Shown piece by piece: positions 52,262-61,538 of a stretch of DNA of 64,000 nt; position 1 is the first letter of the stretch, and each line of letters starts with the position of its first letter. A program made the translations under genes and the position numbers. The notes under the pieces were generated by a model. It ran no database searches. It was not told where the DNA came from and saw only the letters and a program-made list of their open reading frames with translations. This stretch comes from Dacryopinax spathularia (Eukaryota > Basidiomycota > Dacrymycetes > Dacrymycetales > Dacrymycetaceae): contig JBBPFI010000018.1 in the NCBI GenBank assembly GCA_037974965.1, positions 124,001-188,000 on the forward strand, in the 5' to 3' direction.

Positions 52262-52620
52262 TACGATGTGCGTGGGGCAGGGATGGAGAAAGTGGATTAT
52301 ACTATGTATACCTGAGAAGTGGATATCCTATAGAGTACGCAATGCTATTATACACATGTGATCGTACCGGTTTCTTATGAGGGCAACGGCCGGTCTGGGT
52401 GAACTCGGAATCCATGCGGCACAACGTACCTTCTTGGGCCCAATCTCGAGCTGTGATGACTGTCGGAGCCGCATTTCCCCAAGAATCCCAATGCCTCTGC
52501 TCCCTTCATATCCCGTCCACCGCCCACCCTTCGCACGTCCAGAAGCCCTCCTCCTCCCCCAGCTAGACCGGCCCAGACAGATGACCTCCTCGAACCGCTT
52601 GACCATGTCCAACGACAGGC
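52262..52620. other. convergent intergenic region
   Basis: 359 bases between two converging genes, presumably both 3' ends. A short AT-rich stretch near 52290-52350 fits terminator and polyadenylation sequence. No gene was seen. Confidence 0.4.
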
Positions 52621-53283
52621 TCACCCCGCTTCAAGCGTGACCACCACCACAAAGACAGCCACGACCGTAGCGGCCGTCAAGACCGACAAAGCAAGCGGTG
52701 CGAACCTCGATGGCGGAAACGCATCTCTAGTGAGAGCTATCTGAGTCCTATAATATCTCTGCACCCCTACACGCCCACACCGGTCAGCCCGCGCTCCAGA
52801 TAACTGCCAAAGCAAAGATGAGGGGAGAGGGGAGGACGTACCAACAAATAACACCGCCCCGCCCACAGCGACCACACACGCTCCCAAAGGCCGGGCCATG
52901 CCCATCGTCCTTCCTCTACTCTCCGCACTCTGCTCAAGAGCCTCAAGCGCGAACAGCTGCACGAGCGCGACGCCCGTCGTTGCCAACGAGAGGGAAGTGC
53001 GAGCCCATGCTAAGAAAGTGCGTTCGTTCGCTAGGTGGTCACGGGCTAGGTTACCGCGCGAGGGGAGGGAGGCTGGGACTGCCACTTTCGTCTCTCTCGT
53101 CAGTGGCCCATTATGGAGGTGGTGAGGATAGGGGGAGGACGTACGCGGGTTTATACTGAACCAGAAGACGCGGAAGTGTGAGAGGCGATGGTGGCGGCGG
53201 TGGTGGTGGGAGGAAGGGGAGAGCGTTTTGTCGTCTTGCTCTCCTTCTGGGGCCAGGCCGGGTGTATGAAGAGGTCCATTCAT
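52621..53283 (-). CDS. DUF202 family three-pass membrane protein
   Basis: Start at 53281-53283 (MNGPLHTPGLAPEGEQDDKT). After one intron comes the DUF202 signature NLARDHLANERTFLAWARTS then LSLATTGVALVQLFALEA; a second segment ARPLGACVVAVGGAVLFVG; after a second intron RYYRTQIALTRDAFPPSRFA and a third segment ALSVLTAATVVAVFVVVVTL. This fold is shared by bacterial YidH and the VTC1-type membrane part of vacuolar polyphosphate synthase. The protein lacks an SPX or catalytic domain. Vacuolar or other endomembrane location is inferred; function is unknown. Confidence 0.83.
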   Translation of the reverse strand: MNGPLHTPGLAPEGEQDDKTLSPSSHHHRRHHRLSHFRVFWFSINPRTSSPYPHHLHNGPLTRETKVAVPASLPSRGNLARDHLANERTFLAWARTSLSLATTGVALVQLFALEALEQSAESRGRTMGMARPLGACVVAVGGAVLFVGTSSPLPSSLLWQLSGARADRCGRVGVQRYYRTQIALTRDAFPPSRFAPLALSVLTAATVVAVFVVVVTLEAG

Positions 53284-54087
53284 GCCTCCCCTGTACTGCC
53301 AATCCAGGCCGTAGTTGCCCACTCCGTGGGAGTTCAGTCGAGCAGCAAAGAGTAGCAAGAGCTATAGTGGAGTAGGAAAGATATCGATGGTCCTCGTTTT
53401 GTTGCGCAGAAGCGGTGTCGTCCCATCGGCGCGCTATTATCAACAGTTATACACGTACTCAGCCCATTCATACAACACATTATCGCAGCGAGGCCGGCCG
53501 TCGGGCCGGCAATCCCCTCCCCGGCATACGGTCTTACGTCGACATTTCTAGCAACGGAGACGTTGAAACGAGGAAGGGACGGGGGAGAGGAAGAAGGACC
53601 GACGGTGATGGACCGATAATTCGAGTAAAGGCCGATGGACTTCGGAGGCGGGTCGGTGACGTTCGATAGGGTCTTTGCCAGTGGACGGTGCGCTTCGTCG
53701 ATCAATGATGATGATGATCGATCGGCAGTGATCGATCGGGAATGTTGGATGTTGAGTTGGGTCGACGGATCGTGGATGTTGGAAGGTTGGCTTTCAACCT
53801 CCAACGTCGATGGTCTCTCCGAGCTCTTTTCATCAACAACGCCCTTTCGAAGCTGGCTGAAAGGTTTGCTATCGACAGACGGGATGGATGCAAGAGTATT
53901 TCAATGAATTGGAAGAAGCCGGAAGCAGTCTGCTGGTCCTTATCAGCTCGAGCCTGCCAAATGCCGACATCGGTCCTCCTCAGCCGTTGAGAGGTCGAGC
54001 ACCCTACACCTCACTCCTTCCGCTCTACTCGCCATAGTTGGCTGTTTGCATCTCGCTCTGGACTAGCAACCGCTTGGCCGAGCAGTC
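53284..54087. other. divergent intergenic region between DUF202 and M24B genes
   Basis: About 800 bases. Contains GATGATGATGATCGATCGG near 53705 and repeated GATCGAT words, and open frames on both strands without family features. Should hold both promoters. Confidence 0.4.
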
Positions 54088-55723
54088 ATGGAGAAGTCGA
54101 CGCAGACGAGCGTGATGGCGTTCAAGCCACTCGAACGCACGTCCTGGCGCTTCGTCCCTGTATGCATATCCTCTTTCCCTCCAGCGAAATGAGCTAACAA
54201 CCTGTAGCTCCTACTCCTCCTAGCCGTGGCAGCAAGCACGACCTACCTCTCGCTTCCCTTCTTCCCCGCTGCGCGCTCTTCAGCGCCCGAACCCTCATTC
54301 GCCCACCTCAGCACGCACTGCTCGCCTCCCCCAATCCCGGCCTCGTCATACACGACCCGCCTCTCCTCCCTCGCCAAAACCCTCCGCTCGCAGAACACAA
54401 CCGCCTACATCCTCGAGCCCTCCCCGAACGCGCAATACTACACGAACGTCTCCCTCTCCCACTGGGGCCTAAGCGAGCGTCCTCTCCTGCTCGTCATCTC
54501 CTCCGAGGGCGAGGGGAAGGTAAGCGTCATCACCCCTGCCTTTGAGTCTACCCGCGCGAGACTCCTCCCCATCCCGTTCGAGGGTGTCGAGTTCTTCGAA
54601 TGGCAGGAAGCGGAGTCGCCTTATGCGGTTACGCTCCGCGCGCTGGGCGAAGCGGCGCAGAAGGGAGAGGGGAAGGTGTATGTGGACGAGATGATGCGGA
54701 TGTTCGTTGTTCAGGGGCTAAGAAATGCTGCCCCGGGACTGGAGGTGGAGATGGCGAGTCAGGAGGTGAAGGCGCTGCGGGAGAAGAAAACAGAGGAAGA
54801 GAGGGAGATAATGCGATGCGTTAACGAGGTGCGCACGACTCACATCTTTGTTGCTTTTGGACCGGGATGCAGGGGCTGACGCATATATGCTGGAATTAGC
54901 TGACGCTGCTCGCGATTCGCGAAGTCCGACAACATCTGAAGATCGGCATGCGCGAGTCGGAGGGACGGGCAATGATGTCTCGCGCTTTGTCAGACGCGGG
55001 TCTGACAGACTTGGATAACCTCTTTCTCGTAGGAGGTGAGTACGCGACCTATTCCCCGTCCCTTCGGCTCTTCTGAGCCAGCCCGCCCCGCCTGTTGCAC
55101 ATATCTCATCCTGAGTGAAATCGAGAGAAGAGCTGACGCGTTCGAGCAGAGAATGCAGCGCTTCCACATGGCCGAGGCACGGACAGAGTCATTACAGCTG
55201 AGGATTTCATCCTCATCGATTGCGGCGGTTCTCTCCATGGGTACAAGTCCGATGTGACCCGGGTAAGTCCTCTAACCTCCTACCATCCCAATAAATGCTG
55301 TCGCTCATGTGCACCTCGCAGACGTTCGCCCTTCCAGACTCCCAAATCCCGTCCGACCACCTGGAACTCTGGTACTCCGTCCAGCGTGCCCAGCTCCTCG
55401 CGCTGCGCGCCGCCCAACCCGGCGCCCCAGCCCGGTCAATCGACAGCGCCGCCCGTACCTCCCTCCATTCCGCCAACCTATCCCAATACTTCACCCATCG
55501 TCTGGGGCACGGCATCGGCCTCGAAGTCCACGAATCCCCTTACCTGCTCGAGTCGAACGACCTGCCCTTGGAGGTGGGGAATACCTTCTCTGATGAGCCC
55601 GGAGTGTACATAACGGGGAAGGTGGGCGTTAGGCTGGAAGACTGTTTTGAGGTGCTGGAGGGGGGTGGGGTGCCGCTTACGCAGCGGGTCGGGGGGTTTG
55701 CAAGGACGCCGTGGGATATCTAG
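54088..55723 (+). CDS. membrane-anchored M24B metallopeptidase, Xaa-Pro aminopeptidase/dipeptidase-like
   Basis: Starts MEKSTQTSVMAFKPLERTSW at 54088; after a short intron a signal-anchor LLLLLAVAASTTYLSLPFF. The creatinase-like N-domain has PNAQYYTNVSLSHWGLSERP. The pita-bread domain reads LTLLAIREVRQHLKIGMRES, GRGTDRVITAEDFILIDCGG, with metal ligands in DCGGSLHGYKSDVTR (two Asp), GHGIGLEVHE (His), SDEPGVY (Glu) and VRLEDCFEV (Glu). All five metal ligands are present, so an active dinuclear enzyme is expected. About five exons. The luminal or extracellular position of the catalytic domain is inferred from the N-terminal anchor. Stop at 55721-55723. Confidence 0.93.
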
Positions 55724-56937
55724 GTGAGAAGGCAATCCGCTGCTTTATATTGTTATTGACGATGCATTAGAATTGTAATAGAGACCTGCTCCCAGGACGT
55801 TAATGATATCTAATCGCCTTTCCCGCTATATGGCCTGCCCAACGTCCCGCTGCATGCAGTGAAACACCCTCCTTCCACCCCCGCACCAAACCCCAGAATC
55901 TGACCGTCCTTTGGTCTTCCTCCGAACGCCACGTCTCAACCTTCTCACATCAACCGCTGGCCTCTGTCTTCATTCTAGGGTGGTCCCCTACTTCTCCTTC
56001 TCCTTCTCCTCCCGCTCCCGATAACGATAACGATCCCCTGCTCTCCCGATGGAACGATATGAGACTCGGGGAAGTCTGACCGGATGAAAGGACTGTAAGA
56101 CGGTTGACGACGCTGCCGCCGGCTTATAGCAGGGGTTAGGCGCTCGAGGGATGATGAAAAGCACGTTGTTCACTTCCCTGAGCAAGGTGATTGCATGCTA
56201 TTGAGGGTATTGATGTCTCAGGAAGAACAAGGATTCTTGGGTGCATGTTCCGTCCGAGCAGTGGACAAAAGGTCGTACTCATCACCTTCAGAGATGGTGC
56301 GCTCGCAGCGCCGCTCTTTTTCTCACTGTCTCATACGACCTGGCTTCCCACTCCCGAGGAGGACTACAACCCTAATATCGAGGACGAAAGCTTGAACAGC
56401 AAGGTTCTGGACAATGACATGGCGTAACCCGAGTTGACTGTCTCGATTGTAGCACACTGTCTACCTCAGTCGTTGGTTTATCGTCCGTCCATTCATCAGC
56501 ACTGGGGGCGGCGCAAGGAAACATCTGGTCTCTTCTGTTCCTCTATCCCCCCATTCGTCAGACAACTTCGTTTTCTCCCCAATCCGCCTTCCCAAAGCGA
56601 AGAGAAACCAGAAAAACCCAAGCACTAGAACAGCCTAGAATACCCTCTTCCCCTCTTCCCCTCCTCCAACAGCTCCAACCCACTTCCAACCCCCAACCCC
56701 AACCCCAAACTGAAAACCGCGGAACATCCACTTCTCCAAATAAGCGCCATCAGCCGCACCACATGCCCAAGATTCGAGGGCCCATTATCCACCCCCGTTA
56801 TCCACCCACCGTTCCCGGCAAGGCGACGTGGTGATGAACAACACATTAAGTTATTGATCATCATTGTTGACTTTTGCACCCCAATATTGCCGATCATCCA
56901 CCGCGCGGTCCCACCAACCCGTTCCACAACCGTGGCG
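55724..56937. other. gene-poor stretch left of the foldback element
   Basis: About 1.2 kb. It has short pyrimidine repeats near 55997-56012 and runs of CCAACCCC near 56684-56710. An open frame at 56191-56427 begins MHAIEGIDVSGRTRILG and shows no family. I see no gene I can support. Confidence 0.4.
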
Positions 56938-56997
56938 AGTACCAACAAACGAGCGGTCAAATGGCCACCGGAAGTATATTTTTGGCCAGTGGCAGTA
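56938..56997 (+). repeat. left terminal inverted repeat of the foldback element
   Basis: Includes AAATGGCCACCGGAAGTATA followed by TTTTTGGCCAGTGGCAGT. It matches the reverse complement of 58176-58235. Confidence 0.8.
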
Positions 56998-57105
56998 CAG
57001 GTTTAGTTCCGTTTAATCCCGTTTAATCCCGTTTGATTCCTTCCGGCATCAAATTAGGTTCCGTTGTAATATATGCGTTCTTTTGCTTCCACACTTTACT
57101 TCCAT

Positions 57106-57213
57106 CAAATCCGCTGAATCCACCAAATCCGCTGAATCCACCAAATCCGCTGAATCCACCAAATCCGCTGAATCCACCAAATCCCCTGAATCCGCCAAAT
57201 CCCCTGAATCCGC
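57106..57213 (+). repeat. satellite array A, six copies of an 18-bp unit
   Basis: Unit CAAATCCGCTGAATCCAC repeated six times (108 bases), itself two related 9-mers, TCCGCTGAA and TCCACCAAA. The last copies show TCCCCTGAA and TCCGCCAAA variants. Confidence 0.92.
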
Positions 57214-57683
57214 TTTACCAGTGAAATAACGTGTTTTGCCTACAAAGTCAATAACATGACTTTCATTCTGGAACATAAAGTCCATTAAATTCACCAAATC
57301 CAGTAGATTCATGAAATCCGATAAATATGAGAGTCTGATCTATGGACTAATGGCAGAATACTGAATATATCAGATTTAGTGAATCTAATGGATAGGTTTT
57401 TACCAAACTTTTATTTAGTAATATTAACATTACACTTGAGGCATATTAATATTATTCTGCATGTTTCCATCTCCTGGGATATTGCTGGTGTTTACATGCT
57501 TCTATCTTACAGGAGTTTTATTGCATACAACATTTGTTTAATCACAAAAGGTTTTATGTTAGTAGGATGTTTCCACTTCTGCAGCTTTTTTCAAATGCGA
57601 TGGATGTAATGAATTCAGCAATATGAGCAGTTCCATATGCATTCAGCAATATGAGTGGGTTCACATTTCGATTTCAGCTATAT

Positions 57684-57815
57684 CTGCTGTTTCCGCTGTT
57701 TCCGTTGTTTCCGCTGTTTCCGTTGTTTCCGCTGTTTCTGCTGTTTCTGCTGTTTCCGCTATTTCCGCTGTTTCCACTGCTTCCATCATATCCGCTGTTT
57801 CCGCCATATCCGCTT
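57684..57815 (+). repeat. satellite array B, 9-bp unit
   Basis: About fourteen copies of the 9-mer TTTCCGCTG with variants TTTCCGTTG and TTTCTGCTG. It shares the TCCGCTG core and orientation with array A. Confidence 0.9.
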
Positions 57816-57962
57816 AGTCCACCACAAGCTACCACATAGCTTTCCAGTACTAATAAGCAAACAATAGCCAAAATATACCATAAGATGCACATAATCAAAT
57901 TTCAAGGCCTTTTGATAGTCCCAATACATAACTATTGGAATATTAGTATAGTTACTTTTACT

Positions 57963-58016
57963 TTTAGCGGATTCAGTGCATTTAGCGGATTCAGCGGATT
58001 TAGCGGATTTAGCGGA
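57963..58016 (-). repeat. satellite array C, inverted relative to array A
   Basis: Exactly six 9-mers: TTTAGCGGA (four), TTCAGCGGA and TTCAGTGCA. The reverse complement of TTCAGCGGA is TCCGCTGAA, the 9-mer of array A, so arrays A and C can pair as a hairpin. Confidence 0.92.
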
Positions 58017-58175
58017 GTTTCCAACTAAAAACCCTATAAGATGCGACCAGAAGACTCAGGATGAAAAAAAGCTCTGATTCCGGATTTACTTCCGATAAAC
58101 TCCCGCTGCTTCTATTTGCTCCCAGAATGCTTCCAGAATTGATTCCGTGCCTTCCAGCATTGCCACTGGCCAAAA

Positions 58176-58235
58176 ACACTGCCACTGGCCAAAATATACT
58201 TCCGGTGGCCATTTCGCCGCCCGTTTGTTGCAACT
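58176..58235 (-). repeat. right terminal inverted repeat of the foldback element
   Basis: Reverse complement of the left arm with about 90% identity. Just inside it the motif CATTGCCACTGGCCAAAAA is a second, tandem copy of the inner end of the arm. Confidence 0.8.
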
Positions 58236-59938
58236 GACCGTGGCTAGGGCACCACCGGAGAAGCGGAGCTGGGACTCCTTCGTCGGAGCCGAAGACCCAA
58301 TGGAGCTTTCCCTCTCCTTCCGACCCAAAAGCAACAGACGAGACCCTTGATGGGTCTCGCCTTCCCCCACCAGAAGCACAGCCACCCCACCTGAAATATA
58401 CAGTTTTCACACCCCCTAAATGATCGGCATCAGAGTTTGAGTTAGTAAGGGGGAAAATGAATGAACTTTTCGCACGCGTTTGTAAACTTTGGGGCTCTTG
58501 TTGGGCCTGGGCCTGGACTTGAGCGTGGGCGTGTGTGGTCTACTGGGATCAGACTTGCATCAGCCTTCAGCCATCAGGAGGGTGATCGGTGATCGGTCCG
58601 ATCTGCATCAGTAGGCATCAGTATCAGGCAGAACGACCTGAGCAGAAAGCGTAAGACTTCTCGTAAACGTTTTGGCCTTGCTTATATGAGACTTGCATTG
58701 CGGGCAGGGCATGGTCGCCCATTGAGTATGGGCCTGAGACCCATTCCGGCGCCTAGACTCTTCATACCCTTCACTTGAGACCACGACGGACCGGTAGGTA
58801 ACCGGGTCAGACCAGCCTCTTTTGCATGTGCACGACCAGGCCCGGCTCGGCCTCGGTAGTCGGTAGTCGGCAGCACCAAGTCCAAGGCCACGGTAATCGG
58901 CAGTCGGTAGTCGGGTGGGTCGGCAACCGCTCCTCGGGGCAGCTTTTCCAAGGTTCAAGGGAGCAAAGCATACCCCGGTGGCTGGGCTGGATACGCGCTA
59001 TGCTCGGGCCCATTCGGACGGCTGGGACAGGTAAGGGAAAGCCTCCGAAGCCGTCAGACCTTAGCGGAGGAATTTTTCTGGGGTGCACTTGCATACCGCG
59101 CTGCTGAGGCGCGTAAGGGCCCTCCTCCTCATCGACCCCTCCTTCGTCGCTGTCGTCTATTCCAGGGCGCGTTTCTTGCTCGCTGGTGACGTCGTCCCCA
59201 CACGCTGTCGTTTGGTATGGCTCTAAGGGTATGGCTCTATGGGATGGGACGCCCCGCGGTATCCGCTGTTTCGCCGCCGGGAGCTATCCGAGTGGCGAAG
59301 GGAAACGAGGGTGCGTTTGACGCCGTCCCCTCCTTCGCCTGCCAGTGGTCGTTGCCGCTCAGGCTCTGGCCCATCACCTCCGCTGTGCACCCCCTTCCCC
59401 TCCCCGTGGCCTGCGGTTCGCCGCACCACCGACAAGCGCCCGACCCCACCATGCAGTTTCTCAGCATGGCAACAGCGGCCTTGCCCTTGTTGCGGGTTGA
59501 TTGATTGACTGATCGACCTCTGACTGCCGAATGCAGACTTCCGGGGTGCATCTTACCCCTTCCCCCTCCCTTCCCTTCCCCACCTCATCGACCAAAACAC
59601 GTCTCTCCTCTGATGGGCCGGACCGGGGCCAGGCCAGACCATCATCCCCCCTCAGCGCTCAGGCTCGTACGCGGTGACTTGAAGCTCCTCCACGTTCCGT
59701 TCCAGGTTGTGGTGCCTATTGGTGCCTTGGCCGATGTCACACATGCACGCACCCGATTGAGGCTTTTCGGTTTCCGGTTTCGCCATGAGTGCTTAGTGGG
59801 CCTTTGAGGGGTTTGGGAAGGTATATAAGCGTGCCTGTTCTGGCCTGAGAGAGCATCAACTCGCATTCGAGCCTCTTCCTCTCTACCCTTCTCACCTCAC
59901 CTCTACACACCTTCACCGGTCTACCCATCCCACCAAAG
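58236..59938. other. intergenic, right of the foldback element
   Basis: About 1.7 kb with no gene I can support. Near 58855-58920 there is an imperfect repeat of CGGTAGT and CGGCAGT words. The last 150 bases are the promoter of the next gene. Confidence 0.45.
59822..59829 (+). promoter_or_regulatory. TATA box of the expansin-like gene
   Basis: TATATAAG at 59822-59829, 110 bases before the ATG at 59939, followed by a pyrimidine-rich leader (CCTCTTCCTCTCTACCC). This is the clearest TATA-type promoter in the window and fits a regulated secreted protein. Confidence 0.75.
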
Positions 59939-60370
59939 ATGTTCTTCCGCACCGCTGCTACCATCGCCGCCTTCCTGGCCCCTCTCGCCCTCGCCGCCCC
60001 CACCAGCTCCGCACGGGCGATCGACACCTCCTCGCTCGAATCCGAGCAGTTCTCCGGCCGCGCAACCTGGTTCGAAGTTGGACTCGGCGCTTGCGGCCAC
60101 TACGACACCGACGCAGACTACCTCGTCGCGCTCAACGCGCCCCAGTACACATCGGGCGACTACTGCGACCGGTTCCTGCTCGTCGAGAATGCCCAGACTG
60201 GCGCGCAGGCGGTCGCGAAGGTTCGCGATGAGTGCCCGGGGTGCGACTGGGGTTCGCTCGATATGAGCCCCGATCTGTTCAAGGCGCTCTCCAGCGGTGG
60301 ACTTGACGAGGGCGTCTTCCCCATCAAGTGGCAGTTCTACGAGAACGGCTGGCAGCCCGCTGGCTACTAA
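59939..60370 (+). CDS. small secreted double-psi beta-barrel protein, RlpA/barwin/expansin-like
   Basis: Intronless, 143 residues. Signal peptide MFFRTAATIAAFLAPLALAA. The mature part has SGRATWFEVGLGACGHYDTD, VALNAPQYTSGDYCDR, VAKVRDECPGCDWGSLDMSP and FKALSSGGLDEGVFPIKWQF, the order of the DPBB fold: GACG entry, C-x2-C before the conserved Leu-Asp-Met-Ser, and a final I-x-W. There is no carbohydrate-binding C-terminal domain, so it is the short fungal form (cerato-platanin/barwin size). Role in cell-wall loosening or host interaction is inferred from the family. A TATA box lies 110 bases upstream. Confidence 0.9.
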   Translation: MFFRTAATIAAFLAPLALAAPTSSARAIDTSSLESEQFSGRATWFEVGLGACGHYDTDADYLVALNAPQYTSGDYCDRFLLVENAQTGAQAVAKVRDECPGCDWGSLDMSPDLFKALSSGGLDEGVFPIKWQFYENGWQPAGY

Positions 60371-61538
60371 GCGGCTCACTAGCTGCTTGGTAGCTGACGT
60401 CGGCCCTCCTGCCTCCAACTACTTCCATCCTGTCGACGCCAGCTATATCCTCACCCGAAGCTGGCGCACAATCGAGGCCGACGTCACCCCTCCCCCATTC
60501 ATTCCCCCTCACCACACGGAACGATGGGCGGACCCCTACCCCTACCCCGCATTCTTGGATCCCCCGGGCTTCAGTAAAATAGAGCCTCCCACGGCTCATG
60601 TATGCATATATGCCTCTCATTTTCTTTTCCATTTTCTTGGTTGTAATCGGTGGAAGATTGGATGTACGCTCCTTTGGATGGGCTTGTACGGTTCGGTTCA
60701 TGTACCGGAATTTTCTGTAGACGGTGGAAAGGAATTGTGATAGATGGATAGATAGGCAAGAATGCATAGTGCATGCGCTTTTGTTAAATCCTTTTCTTGT
60801 GCGCGCGCGTGTGTGTGAGAGAAGGGAATCGTGATCTGGACTGCTTGTTTGCTCGTCAGAATCTGAGATAGCGTTGAGTCTACAGTAGTTCCGTCTAAGC
60901 CGTAAGACGCTCTCTGCGAGGAATGGGGGACTTTCTCAATAGAAGGTATAGAGGTAAAGGAGGAACCCGTGATTCAGCCCTTTTCTTCAATGGCAACTCA
61001 TATAGCATTTACTATCTATGGGTAATACGTAAGGCAGTCTGGAAGATATGGGAATCGCCGACGCAAAGGCGTGAGAAGTGCTTTGAGTAGGTGCCCGGCG
61101 ACCTGAGCGATGAGTTAGGTACGTGTCCAGACCTGGTACACGATGGAGTAGAGATTGCAAGAAGAGGTAGGCGACCAGTATACGCGGATGCGAGGGAGAT
61201 TACACGACGAAGTGCGAGGGGAATTCTTGTGGATGCAGAAGGATAAAAGGATCGATCGAGGAGAGTTTAACGCGGTCGGCGAAGATGTTGAATCTAGAGG
61301 AAGTAGGTCTCCAAGTGGACTTCTGCGACGATGAGGCGGGGATCCAAAGCATGGCAGGATCCAGCAGAGATTGCAAGCGTAAGAAGATACGCGATCAGTG
61401 TACATGCGGATTGAGGACAATGCACGAGAAGCGAGAGCGAGTGATTGCGAACGGAAGGGGATCAAGGATCGATCGAAGAGACGCCGACGCCTAGAGAGAT
61501 ATCCAACTAGTAGTACAGAGCGCCAGGCGTAGAGCAGT
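60371..61538. other. convergent intergenic region with a diverged duplication
   Basis: About 1.17 kb between two converging genes. It includes a CG/TG run at 60799-60819 (GCGCGCGCGTGTGTGTGAGA) and a diverged direct duplication at 61146-61480, listed separately. No gene was seen. Confidence 0.45.
61146..61480. repeat. diverged direct duplication, about 117-bp copies
   Basis: Copies at about 61146-61262 and 61363-61480. Both start AGAGATTGCAAG and both end GGATCGATCGA(G/A)GAG; between them CGCGAT/GCGACCAGT, TACGCGGATGCGAG/TACATGCGGATTGAG and CGAGAGCGAG/CGAAGTGCGAG words align. Copies are clearly diverged, so the duplication is old. Confidence 0.55.

Larger units (their letters stand above)
56938..58235. 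mobile_element. foldback-type / MITE-like non-autonomous DNA element with satellite interior
   Basis: About 1.3 kb of AT-rich DNA bounded by inverted repeats. Left arm 56938-56997 and right arm 58176-58235 read the same outward-in: AGT, two variable bases, CAACAAACG, then GCGG, AAATGGCCACCGGAAGTATA, TTTT and GGCCAGTGGCAGT, with about five mismatches and one one-base indel in 60 positions. Inside lie three short tandem arrays sharing the core TCCGCTG, the first and last in opposite orientation. No transposase frame is present; apparent ORFs inside are translations of the satellites. A target-site duplication was not found, so the exact ends may extend slightly further. Confidence 0.72.

Noticed and set aside
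53690-53760. GATGATGATGATCGATCGG as an origin or regulatory array
   Set aside because: The run is short, has no partner copies nearby and is within chance for a GATC-rich promoter.
57033-57224. Open frame encoding repeated Asn-Pro-Leu tripeptides
   Set aside because: It is only the translation of satellite array A, whose 18-base unit has no stop in any multiple of three.
57623-57898. Open frames with Ser-Ala-Val or Gly-Asn-Ser repeats on both strands
   Set aside because: Both are translations of satellite array B; the period of 9 bases keeps all frames open.
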